Source: an uncultured Sphingopyxis sp.
GTDB taxonomy: Bacteria > Pseudomonadota > Alphaproteobacteria > Sphingomonadales > Sphingomonadaceae
Direction of reading: 5' to 3'
Assembly: GCF_900078365.1 (NCBI RefSeq)
Contig: NZ_LT598653.1
Span: 1,488,001-1,552,000, forward strand
DNA length: 64,000 nt
Part shown: in pieces, positions 17,437 to 24,549 of the stretch
Numbering within the stretch: position 1 is the first letter of the stretch
Layout: every line of letters starts with the position of its first letter
Made by a program: the position numbers and the translations under genes
The notes under the pieces: generated by a model
Told to the model about the DNA's origin: nothing
The model's database searches: none
What the model saw: only the letters and a program-made list of their open reading frames with translations

Positions 17437-18176
17437 GCTGCCGTCACCATCGGCCAAAAAGCGCCTGGTCCGGCCGCGATCGCCGCGGCGCCCACCTTGC
17501 GTGCCCAATAGGGGTGCCCGCCATATTCGTCGCGCCATCGCCACAGCGCGGTGGAGTAGCGATGCAGGGCATGTTCTTGAGTGAAGCCGATGGCGCCGTG
17601 CATTTGATGTGCGAGGCTTGCGGCGATGCCGACCGCTTCGCCGATCCGCACGCGCGCGGCACCGACCGCGACTTCTGCTTCCTCGGGAGCGCGCGTGAAG
17701 GCGGCGGCGGCATGGTCGGCGGCCGCGCCTGCGGCCGCGACTTCGCTGGCGAGCTGCGCGAGGCCATGCTGCACGGCCTGGAACCGCGCTAAGGGTCGGC
17801 CGAACTGCTCGCGCGTGTTGACATGGTCGATCGTCATATCGAGCACGCGCGCCAGCGCGCCGGCGCATTGCAGCGATCGCACGATAGCTCCGCCGAGCAG
17901 AGGCACATCACTCGCATTCGCGGGACCGTCTAGCAACGCGTCGCCCGCCGCCGCCCGCGCCGCATTGGCCACCATCGTTTCCCCTATCGGGAGGGGCACC
18001 AAAGCCTCGCCTGCCAACCGAACGATGGCCAACGCATCGACAGGATCGATACCGAATCCGCCACGGTCCTCACTGACGAGCGCCAGCGGCAAGCCCATGG
18101 CTTCGACTGCTGGCCAGTCGCAGTTCGCAGCAAAAAGCCGCATCGCGGCGTCGCGGAGCATTGTGGCTTCGTCCAT
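17433..18176 (-). CDS. Acyl-CoA dehydrogenase-like partner subunit lacking the beta domain
   Basis: The 247-residue protein is about 130 residues shorter than the family norm. An N-terminal helical part of about 90 residues joins directly to the C-terminal domain (VRSLQCAGALARVLDMTIDHV, REQFGRPLARFQAVQH), so the middle FAD-contacting beta domain is absent. It retains HGAIGFTQEHALH, whose Glu aligns with the catalytic base of medium-chain dehydrogenase. It is first in the operon, with a ggagagagag ribosome site, and overlaps the next gene by 4 bases. It probably pairs with that gene's product and supplies the base. Confidence 0.8.
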   Translation of the reverse strand: MDEATMLRDAAMRLFAANCDWPAVEAMGLPLALVSEDRGGFGIDPVDALAIVRLAGEALVPLPIGETMVANAARAAAGDALLDGPANASDVPLLGGAIVRSLQCAGALARVLDMTIDHVNTREQFGRPLARFQAVQHGLAQLASEVAAAGAAADHAAAAFTRAPEEAEVAVGAARVRIGEAVGIAASLAHQMHGAIGFTQEHALHRYSTALWRWRDEYGGHPYWARKVGAAAIAAGPGAFWPMVTAA

Positions 18177-18244
18177 CTCTCTCTCCTGCCGTTCTGGTCC
18201 CGGCGCGTGCCGGCTTTTTCGCCTGAAGCCCATTCTATACATTG

Positions 18245-18258
18245 TATACACGTGTCAA
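18245..18258. promoter_or_regulatory. Island operator 1 (TATACACGTGTCAA)
   Basis: This copy of the shared palindrome lies between the divergent acyl-CoA dehydrogenase operon and the synthase-DUF35 operon. TTGACA on the minus strand can serve as -35 for the leftward operon. It differs from consensus at one position. Confidence 0.7.
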
Positions 18259-18368
18259 GTTAGCTACCGAGAAATTTCATGATGCAATGGGAATCGGGTA
18301 ATGACGATCAGTCATATCAACTTTACACGAGTATATATTTCTGGGGCCTCCAGCTGGGAATCCCTTGC

Positions 18369-19832
18369 ATGACGATCGGGATTCTTGCCTGTGGCGCCTA
18401 TATTCCCCGCCGCCGTCTCCAGCGCGCGGCGATCCATGCCGCGAACGGCTGGTTTGCGGGCGGGCTCAAGGGGCTGGCCCGCGGCGAGCGCGCGATCGCG
18501 GGCTGGGACGAGGACAGCATCACGATGGCGGTCGAGGCCGCGCGGGCGTCGCTGCGCGATTTCGACCGCGCCGCGATCGGTTCGGTCGCGCTGGCATCGA
18601 CGACTTTGCCTTTCGCGGATCGCAGCAATGCAGGTGTCGTGAAGGAGGCCTTGAACCTGGCCGATGCGACCGGCGCCTTCGATCTCGCGGGCAGCCGGCG
18701 CACGGCGACGACTGGTTTGAACCAGGCGTTGGCGGCCGCCGCCGGCGGCGCGAGCGCGCAACTGCTTGTTGCCGCCGACATGCGCAAGTCGCGTCCCGGT
18801 TCGGAAGCGGAAATGACCTCCGGCGATGCCGCTGCCGCACTCATCGTGGGCGACGGCGAAGCGATCGCGACGCTGGTCGGCGCGCATAGCGTGACCATCG
18901 ATTTTGTCGATCATGTGCGCGAGAGCGGCGCCGATTTCGATTATGGCTGGGAGGGGCGCTGGATCCGTGACGAGGGCTATGGCGCCATGGTCGCTACGGC
19001 TCTCGCGGACGGGTTGGCGAAGATCGGCGTCGACGCCGCGGCGATTGATCGCTTCATCGTGCCGATTACGGCGAAGGGTGTTGCGGAAGGGCTCGCCCGG
19101 CGGCTGGGCATTTCCGCCGAAGCGGTCGCCGACCGGCTTGCGGATAGCGTCGGCGATAGCGGCGCTGCGCACCCCATCCTGCTGCTGGCGTCCGCACTCG
19201 AGGCGGCCGGGCCGGGCGAGCGCATCCTGCTCGTCGGTTTCGGCCAAGGCGTCGATATCCTGATTTTCGAAACCACCGATGCGATTGCCGATGGCCAGCG
19301 TCGCCGCAGCGTCGCCGCGACGCTGGCCGACCGGGTCGAGGATATGAATTATCTGCGCTGGCTCTTTCATCGCGGCCTGTACGACCTTGAGCGCGGGATG
19401 CGCGCCGAGCTCGACCAGAAGCAGCCCGGTACGACCCTGTGGCGCAATCGGAAGGCCGTGCTTGGGCTCGTTGGCGGGCGCTGCACGCAGACCGGTACGG
19501 TCCAGTTCCCCAAGAGCGAGATCTCGGTCAATCCCAATAATCCTGCGGCACACACGCAGGAGGATTATCCGCTGGCCGACCGGCGCGCGCGCGTGGTCAC
19601 CTATACGGCCGACGCCCTCGCTTATTCGCCCGATCCGCCCGGCTATTACGGCGTGATCGACTTTGACGGCGGAGGACGGATGACCGTCGAGTTCGCCGAC
19701 GTGGTCGCCGACGATGTCGAAGTCGGGCGCGAAATGCGGATGGTGTTCCGTATCAAGGCGTTCGACGCGCAGCGTGGGTTCGTCAAATATTTCTGGAAAG
19801 CGGTCCCCGTGCGGACCGGGGAGGCGGGCTGA
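18369..19832 (+). CDS. HMG-CoA-synthase/KAS III-like protein fused to a DUF35 OB-fold domain
   Basis: The 487-residue protein joins an N-terminal thiolase-fold synthase domain (about residues 1-330, opening MTIGILACGAYIPRRRL) to a C-terminal DUF35 domain (about 355-487). The segment where synthases carry the nucleophile reads AFDLAGSRRTATTGL, without Cys. The DUF35 zinc ribbon keeps only Cys372 (GGRCTQTGTVQFP). It probably binds CoA substrates and partners the adjacent thiolase, with which it overlaps by one base. The ATG at 18369 gives the conserved family start; an upstream in-frame ATG at 18279 would add 30 atypical residues. Confidence 0.8.
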   Translation: MTIGILACGAYIPRRRLQRAAIHAANGWFAGGLKGLARGERAIAGWDEDSITMAVEAARASLRDFDRAAIGSVALASTTLPFADRSNAGVVKEALNLADATGAFDLAGSRRTATTGLNQALAAAAGGASAQLLVAADMRKSRPGSEAEMTSGDAAAALIVGDGEAIATLVGAHSVTIDFVDHVRESGADFDYGWEGRWIRDEGYGAMVATALADGLAKIGVDAAAIDRFIVPITAKGVAEGLARRLGISAEAVADRLADSVGDSGAAHPILLLASALEAAGPGERILLVGFGQGVDILIFETTDAIADGQRRRSVAATLADRVEDMNYLRWLFHRGLYDLERGMRAELDQKQPGTTLWRNRKAVLGLVGGRCTQTGTVQFPKSEISVNPNNPAAHTQEDYPLADRRARVVTYTADALAYSPDPPGYYGVIDFDGGGRMTVEFADVVADDVEVGREMRMVFRIKAFDAQRGFVKYFWKAVPVRTGEAG

Positions 19833-21040
19833 TGGCGCGTGGTATCAAGGATAAGGTCGCCATATTGGGCATGGGATGCGCACGCTTTGGCGAACGCTGG
19901 GCCGACGATGCCGAGACGCTGATGGTCGAGGCTTATGAAGAGGCGATCGCCGATGCGGGAATCGAGACGAGCGAGATCGACGCGGCGTGGCTGTCGGTCG
20001 CGTTCGACGCGATCAATATCGGGCCGTCGGGAATTCCGCTGGCGACCGCGTTGCGGCTACGCAACATCGGAGTGACGAAGGTTGAAAACTATTGCGCGAG
20101 CGGAACCGAGGCCTTTCGCGGCGCAGTCTACGCCGTCGCGTCGGGCGCCGCCGATATCGCGCTGGCCCTCGGCGTCGAGAAGCTGAAAGACACAGGCTAT
20201 GGCGGCTTGCCGGTACGCTCGCGCGGCACGACGTTCGACATGGTCGGCGTGACCGGTTCGGCACCGGGCAATTTTGCCCAGCTCGCCAGCGCCTATCGCG
20301 CGGCGCACGGGGTCGGGAAGGCCGATCTCAAGCGCGCCATGGCGCATGTGTCGGTCAAGAGCCACGCCAATGGCGCGAAGAACCCCAAGGCGCATCTGCG
20401 CAAGCCCATCGATATGGATACGGTGCTGAACGCGCCGATGATCGCCGAACCCTTGGGCCTGTACGACTGCTGCGGCGTGTCCGACGGGGCCGCCTGCGCG
20501 ATTGTCACGACCCCGGAGATCGCGCGGGCTTTCGGGAAGCGCGATCCGGTGACCGTCAAGGCGCTGCAGATCTCGGCCTCGAACGGATGGGAGGCCCAGC
20601 AAGGCGGTGGCTGGAACGGGAGCTATTTCCATACGACCCGAATTGCCGCCGCGAAGGCCTATGAAGAAGCCGGGATCACGCGGCCGCGCGAGCAGATCAG
20701 CCTGATGGAAGTGCACGACTGCTTTTCGGTGACCGAACTGGTTACGATGGAAGATCTTCATATCTCGAGGGAAGGGCAAGGGTGGAAGGACGTGCTTGAC
20801 GGCCTCTTCGACGCCGATGGGGCGATACCGTGCCAGATCGATGGCGGGCTTAAATGCTTCGGTCATCCCATCGGCGCGTCAGGCCTGCGCATGATCTACG
20901 AAAATTACCTGCAGCTGCTCGGGAGAGCGGGGCCTCGCCAGCGGACATCGCTGCCGAGCCTCGCGCTGAGTCATAATCTGGGAGGCATGCCGAGCCAGAA
21001 TGTTTCGGCGGTTGCGATCATCGGGACGCACGATGCCTGA
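19832..21040 (+). CDS. SCP2-type thiolase
   Basis: The 402-residue protein is of the sterol-carrier-protein-x thiolase type. The nucleophile Cys88 lies in ENYCASGTEAF. HDCFSVTE and GGLKCFGHPIGASG complete the active site. Because the Cys is present, thiolytic cleavage of a 3-oxoacyl-CoA is more likely than the aldol cleavage of Cys-less Ltp2-type relatives. It overlaps genes on both sides, so it is tightly coupled to the DUF35 fusion and to the following dehydrogenase. The pairing of thiolase and DUF35 resembles steroid side-chain modules. Confidence 0.88.
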   Translation: MARGIKDKVAILGMGCARFGERWADDAETLMVEAYEEAIADAGIETSEIDAAWLSVAFDAINIGPSGIPLATALRLRNIGVTKVENYCASGTEAFRGAVYAVASGAADIALALGVEKLKDTGYGGLPVRSRGTTFDMVGVTGSAPGNFAQLASAYRAAHGVGKADLKRAMAHVSVKSHANGAKNPKAHLRKPIDMDTVLNAPMIAEPLGLYDCCGVSDGAACAIVTTPEIARAFGKRDPVTVKALQISASNGWEAQQGGGWNGSYFHTTRIAAAKAYEEAGITRPREQISLMEVHDCFSVTELVTMEDLHISREGQGWKDVLDGLFDADGAIPCQIDGGLKCFGHPIGASGLRMIYENYLQLLGRAGPRQRTSLPSLALSHNLGGMPSQNVSAVAIIGTHDA

Positions 21041-22652
21041 GGCGCCGCACGGAGCTGGCGACGGCGTGGACGCCAGCGCCCATCGTGCGACGCTGGCGAC
21101 GCTACGCGAATTCGCAGGCCAGGCGCGGGCCGCGGCGCGGGCGCGTCTCGACGCTGGCGGTCATGACGACGAGCAGCGCATGCTGCACGGACTTGCCTGG
21201 ATCGAAACGACCATCCAGGCGCTCGCGGCGCTGCTCGACTGGGCCGATCGACTCGAAAATCCGGGTGAGCCCGAACGCCTTCTCCTCGATATCGCCTTTG
21301 GCGAATATGCCGCCCAGATTGCGGGCGGCTTGCCGATGAGCGGAAACGAGTTTGTGCGGCCGAGCGATTTCGGTCTCCTTCCCGGGGTGGTGTTTCGCCG
21401 GCCGGAGATCGCCAGTGCCATGGCCGCCAACAGCGCCGCGGCGCGCCGCGATCTCGCGCTTCATATCGCATCGGGCGGTCAGATCGAGGAAAGTCTGGGC
21501 GATGCCGAGCTTGACGCGATCCGCCGCGAGTTTCGCCGCTTCACCGCAGAACGCGTAACCCCTCATGCCCATCGCTGGCATCTCGACAACGCGCTGGTCC
21601 CCGATGGCCTGATCGCCGAACTCGGGGCGATGGGCGCCTTCGGCATTTGTGTCGCGCCCGAATATGGCGGTATCGGCCTCGGCAAGCTGGCGATGTGCGT
21701 GGTGACCGAAGAGCTGTCGCGCGGATGGATCGGCATCGGCTCGCTCGGCACGCGCAGCGAAATCGCGGGCGAACTGATCGGGTTGGCCGGTACACCCGAG
21801 CAGCGGGCACGCTGGCTGCCCGCGATCGCCGATGGATCGGTGCTGCCGACTGCGGTGTTTACCGAGCCCGGCGCCGGCTCGGATCTCGCCGGACTCGCCA
21901 CCCAGGCGAAGCAAAAGGGCCGGCATTGGTCGATTTCCGGCGCGAAAACCTGGATCACGCACGCGTCACGCAGCGACCTGATGACCTTGCTTGCGCGCAC
22001 CGGTGGTCCCGGCAACGCGGGCCTCAGCATGTTCCTTGCCGAGAAGCCGCGCGGGACCGATGCGGAGCCGTTTCCCGCTGACGGCATGTCGGGCAGCGAG
22101 ATTGCGGTCCTCGGCTATCGGGGGATGCGCGAGTATGAACTGGCATTCGACGATTTTTCCGTTTCATCCGACGCGTTGCTCGGCGACGTGGAAGGGCAGG
22201 GTTTTCGCCAGCTGATGAAAACTTTCGAGGGCGCGCGCATTCAGACCGCGGCGCGCGCTATCGGTGTCGCCTGGCGCGCGTATGAGCTCGGACTTGGATA
22301 TGCGCTCGAACGACGCCAGTTCGGCAAGCGGCTTATCGACTTCGCCCGCATTTCCGACAAGCTGGTGATGATGCTGGTCGAGATCGTGGCGGCGCGTGAG
22401 CTCGCGCACCATGCCGCGCGCGAGAAGGACAAGGGGCTGCGCTGCGATGTCGAGGCCGGAATGGCCAAGCTGCTCGCCGCGCGTGTCGCGTGGACCGCAG
22501 CCGACAATTCGCTGCAGATCCATGGTGGCAACGGTTATGCGATCGAGAGCGAAATCAGCCGGATCCTGTGCGACGCCCGTATCCTGAATATCTTCGAAGG
22601 CGCTGCGGAAATACAGGCGATGATCATCGCCCGTCACCTTGTCGCCGCATAA
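21033..22652 (+). CDS. (2S)-methylsuccinyl-CoA-dehydrogenase-like acyl-CoA dehydrogenase
   Basis: The 539-residue protein has an N-terminal extension of about 150 residues (including IAFGEYAAQIAGGLPMSGNE) before a complete acyl-CoA dehydrogenase core with FTEPGAGSDLAGLAT, the segment SMFLAEKPRGTDAEPFP and HGGNGYAIESEISRI. Extension and core segments resemble methylsuccinyl-CoA dehydrogenase of the ethylmalonyl-CoA pathway. No other ethylmalonyl-CoA gene is present, so it may act on another 2-substituted succinyl-CoA. The ATG at 21033 overlaps the thiolase stop by 8 bases. It is the last gene of its operon. Confidence 0.82.
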   Translation: MPEAPHGAGDGVDASAHRATLATLREFAGQARAAARARLDAGGHDDEQRMLHGLAWIETTIQALAALLDWADRLENPGEPERLLLDIAFGEYAAQIAGGLPMSGNEFVRPSDFGLLPGVVFRRPEIASAMAANSAAARRDLALHIASGGQIEESLGDAELDAIRREFRRFTAERVTPHAHRWHLDNALVPDGLIAELGAMGAFGICVAPEYGGIGLGKLAMCVVTEELSRGWIGIGSLGTRSEIAGELIGLAGTPEQRARWLPAIADGSVLPTAVFTEPGAGSDLAGLATQAKQKGRHWSISGAKTWITHASRSDLMTLLARTGGPGNAGLSMFLAEKPRGTDAEPFPADGMSGSEIAVLGYRGMREYELAFDDFSVSSDALLGDVEGQGFRQLMKTFEGARIQTAARAIGVAWRAYELGLGYALERRQFGKRLIDFARISDKLVMMLVEIVAARELAHHAAREKDKGLRCDVEAGMAKLLAARVAWTAADNSLQIHGGNGYAIESEISRILCDARILNIFEGAAEIQAMIIARHLVAA

Positions 22653-22661
22653 GACTGACGC

Positions 22662-23333
22662 CTAGCGGCCCGTCTTGTCCGAGCCCGCCGCATCGTCCTT
22701 CGGCAATGTGTTCGGGCTGGTGAGCGCCGCCACCGCAACGGCACTCAATGTCTCGATATAATGATCGGTCGACCAGCCGCCGACCTGGGTCAGATCGTCC
22801 CAATTGCGTAGCGCGAACAGCGTGACGAGGAAGGTCGCCGCATCGCGCATGATCCAGCTCGGATGTAACAGGCCTTCGGTATGCAGCTGCCTGACGATCA
22901 CCCGTTCGACCCAGGCGATATTCCACCAATGGCGGCGGAACCAAGCAGAACTTGCGGCCTGATTACGGAACCGGTCGCTTTCGACGGAACGCACCAGGGT
23001 CACGAGACCGACGCTGCGCTGGCAGCGAGTTACCGCGAGCATCCGGAGCATCGCAATGCCGCTGTCGAGCGCCTCGATCTGCTCCATCCAGTCGCCGATG
23101 CCGAGTTTCTCGTCGATATAATCCGACAGCGCAGACAGCAGTTGCGACCGGTCGGAGAAATGGAGATAGACGGCCTGCCGCGAAACGCCGGCGCCCTTGG
23201 CGACAGCTTTCATCGTCGCCGCTGCTTCGCCTTTCTCATCGACGATACTCCGTGCGACCGCCAGAATGCGATCGCGCGTGTTCAACTGAGCCAGATCCTC
23301 TGATTTTGCCGCTTCGGTCTTTCGCCCCGTCAT
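22662..23333 (-). CDS. TetR-family regulator, candidate master repressor of the island
   Basis: The 223-residue protein has an N-terminal TetR DNA-binding domain (RDRILAVARSIVDEKG, then helix-turn-helix MKAVAKGAGVSRQAVYLHFSDRSQLL, about residues 20-67) and a helical ligand domain. It is the only obvious transcription factor between 14 and 62 kb, where a shared palindrome of TetR-operator type occurs at nearly every promoter. No operator lies directly upstream. It sits last in the acetoacetate-CoA-ligase operon, whose promoter region has two copies, so autoregulation is likely. The ligand is unknown; a CoA thioester is plausible. Confidence 0.87.
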   Translation of the reverse strand: MTGRKTEAAKSEDLAQLNTRDRILAVARSIVDEKGEAAATMKAVAKGAGVSRQAVYLHFSDRSQLLSALSDYIDEKLGIGDWMEQIEALDSGIAMLRMLAVTRCQRSVGLVTLVRSVESDRFRNQAASSAWFRRHWWNIAWVERVIVRQLHTEGLLHPSWIMRDAATFLVTLFALRNWDDLTQVGGWSTDHYIETLSAVAVAALTSPNTLPKDDAAGSDKTGR

Positions 23334-23416
23334 GTATCCCAAACCTCTATCCTGCAGGACGCTCCTAACAGGCGGGCGGTCAGCCGCCAAGCGCGGAGAG
23401 CGAGGATCCCGCCCGC

Positions 23417-23995
23417 TCACCGGCCGGCGCACGGTACACCGGCGGCGGGCAGAGGTGTTTTGCCCGCATAGGCGGGCTCGAGGCTCAGCTCGAACGCCGA
23501 TGCCATGTGGCTGACGCAGACATAGAAGGATATGGTGAGGGCAAGGTGGATCATCTGTGCCGGCGCGAAATGCGCCGACAACGCCGCATAAATATCGGGC
23601 GGCACCTCGCCGCCTTCGATGAGCGCATCGGCGAAGGCGAGGGCATGCCGTTCGGTTTCGTCGAAGAGATGGGATCCGCGCCACGCTGCCAGGGCATGAA
23701 GCTTTTGCTCGTCGACGCCGGCAGCGACGGCGAGCCCCCAATGATGCGCCCATTCATATTCGGCGCGCGTCAATATGGCGACGCGCATGATCAGCAGTTC
23801 GCGGAGCCCTCGTTCGGTGTGCTCTGCGCTCCGAAGCGGCCAAGCGAGGCGGGTCCAGGCCTCGAACAAGTCGGGTGCGTGGGCGAGCAGGCGGTACAGG
23901 TCCGGAATCTTGGCGCCGCGGCCTGTCATCTCATCGAAAATCGCGCGCGCGGCCGGTGCCGCCTCCTCGTCAGTCAGCAGGGCAATGCGGGTCAT
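23417..23995 (-). CDS. Carboxymuconolactone decarboxylase (AhpD-fold) family protein
   Basis: The 192-residue protein has the helical AhpD fold. The characteristic segment RELLIMRVAILTRAEYEWAHH has Glu and His but no CxxC pair, so a peroxidase role is unlikely. It resembles CMD-family proteins found in many aromatic and steroid gene clusters whose reactions are mostly undefined. It overlaps the FMN-reductase stop (ATGA) and belongs to the same operon. An 83-base gap with a small hairpin separates it from the TetR gene. Confidence 0.8.
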   Translation of the reverse strand: MTRIALLTDEEAAPAARAIFDEMTGRGAKIPDLYRLLAHAPDLFEAWTRLAWPLRSAEHTERGLRELLIMRVAILTRAEYEWAHHWGLAVAAGVDEQKLHALAAWRGSHLFDETERHALAFADALIEGGEVPPDIYAALSAHFAPAQMIHLALTISFYVCVSHMASAFELSLEPAYAGKTPLPAAGVPCAGR

Positions 23996-24549
23996 GGGCG
24001 GGTTTCCCTTCGTTCGGACTGGTGCAAGATCCAGGCCTCGAACTTGGCTGCAAAACCGGCGAGCACCTGGTCCGTGCCGGGCGATTCCAGCGCGGCGAGA
24101 TTGTCGGGCGTGTAGTGGATATAAAGTTCGGGCTGGCCAAGGAGCCGGCATTCCAGCGAAACCAACATGCTGCGCAAATGCGCCTGCGCGATGGCGGCGC
24201 CGCGCAGACCGATCGAACCGCCGACGATCGCAGCGGGTTTTCCGGCCCAGCAGCTTTGCCCGCGTGGCCGCGATCCCCAGTCGATCGTGTTTTTGAGTGC
24301 CGCGGGGATCGAACGATTATGTTCGGGGGTCACGAACAGGATGGCGTCGGCGGCGCTGACGCACGCCTTCATCGCCGCGACGCTCTCTGGCGGGGCGTCG
24401 CGGAATTCGTCGTCGTCGTAGAGCGGCAACCGCAGGTCGGGCATGCGAAAGGTAAGCCGCGGGCCCGAAACCCGGGCGATCGCATCGGCAAGCCGCCGGC
24501 TGAACGAGTTTTGGCGCAGGCTGCCGATCAGGACGGCGACATCAGGCAA
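23992..24549 (-). CDS. NADPH-dependent FMN reductase family protein
   Basis: The 185-residue flavodoxin-fold protein opens VAVLIGSLRQNSFSRRLADAI, the phosphate-binding loop of the family. It contains FVTPEHNRSIPAALKNTIDW, the conserved flavin contact. It likely reduces FMN or quinones with NADPH. The start is a TTG overlapping the ligase stop by 8 bases; this gives the family N-terminus, whereas longer frames add a basic non-conserved stretch. It could supply reduced flavin, or act on a quinoid intermediate. The two monooxygenases in the island look like single-component enzymes and would not need it. Confidence 0.85.
   Translation of the reverse strand: MPDVAVLIGSLRQNSFSRRLADAIARVSGPRLTFRMPDLRLPLYDDDEFRDAPPESVAAMKACVSAADAILFVTPEHNRSIPAALKNTIDWGSRPRGQSCWAGKPAAIVGGSIGLRGAAIAQAHLRSMLVSLECRLLGQPELYIHYTPDNLAALESPGTDQVLAGFAAKFEAWILHQSERRETRP

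Noticed and set aside
18279..18368. Upstream start for the synthase-DUF35 protein
   Set aside because: The additional 30 residues do not resemble the family, whose start is matched at 18369, and the upstream ATG is only about 20 bases from operator 1.
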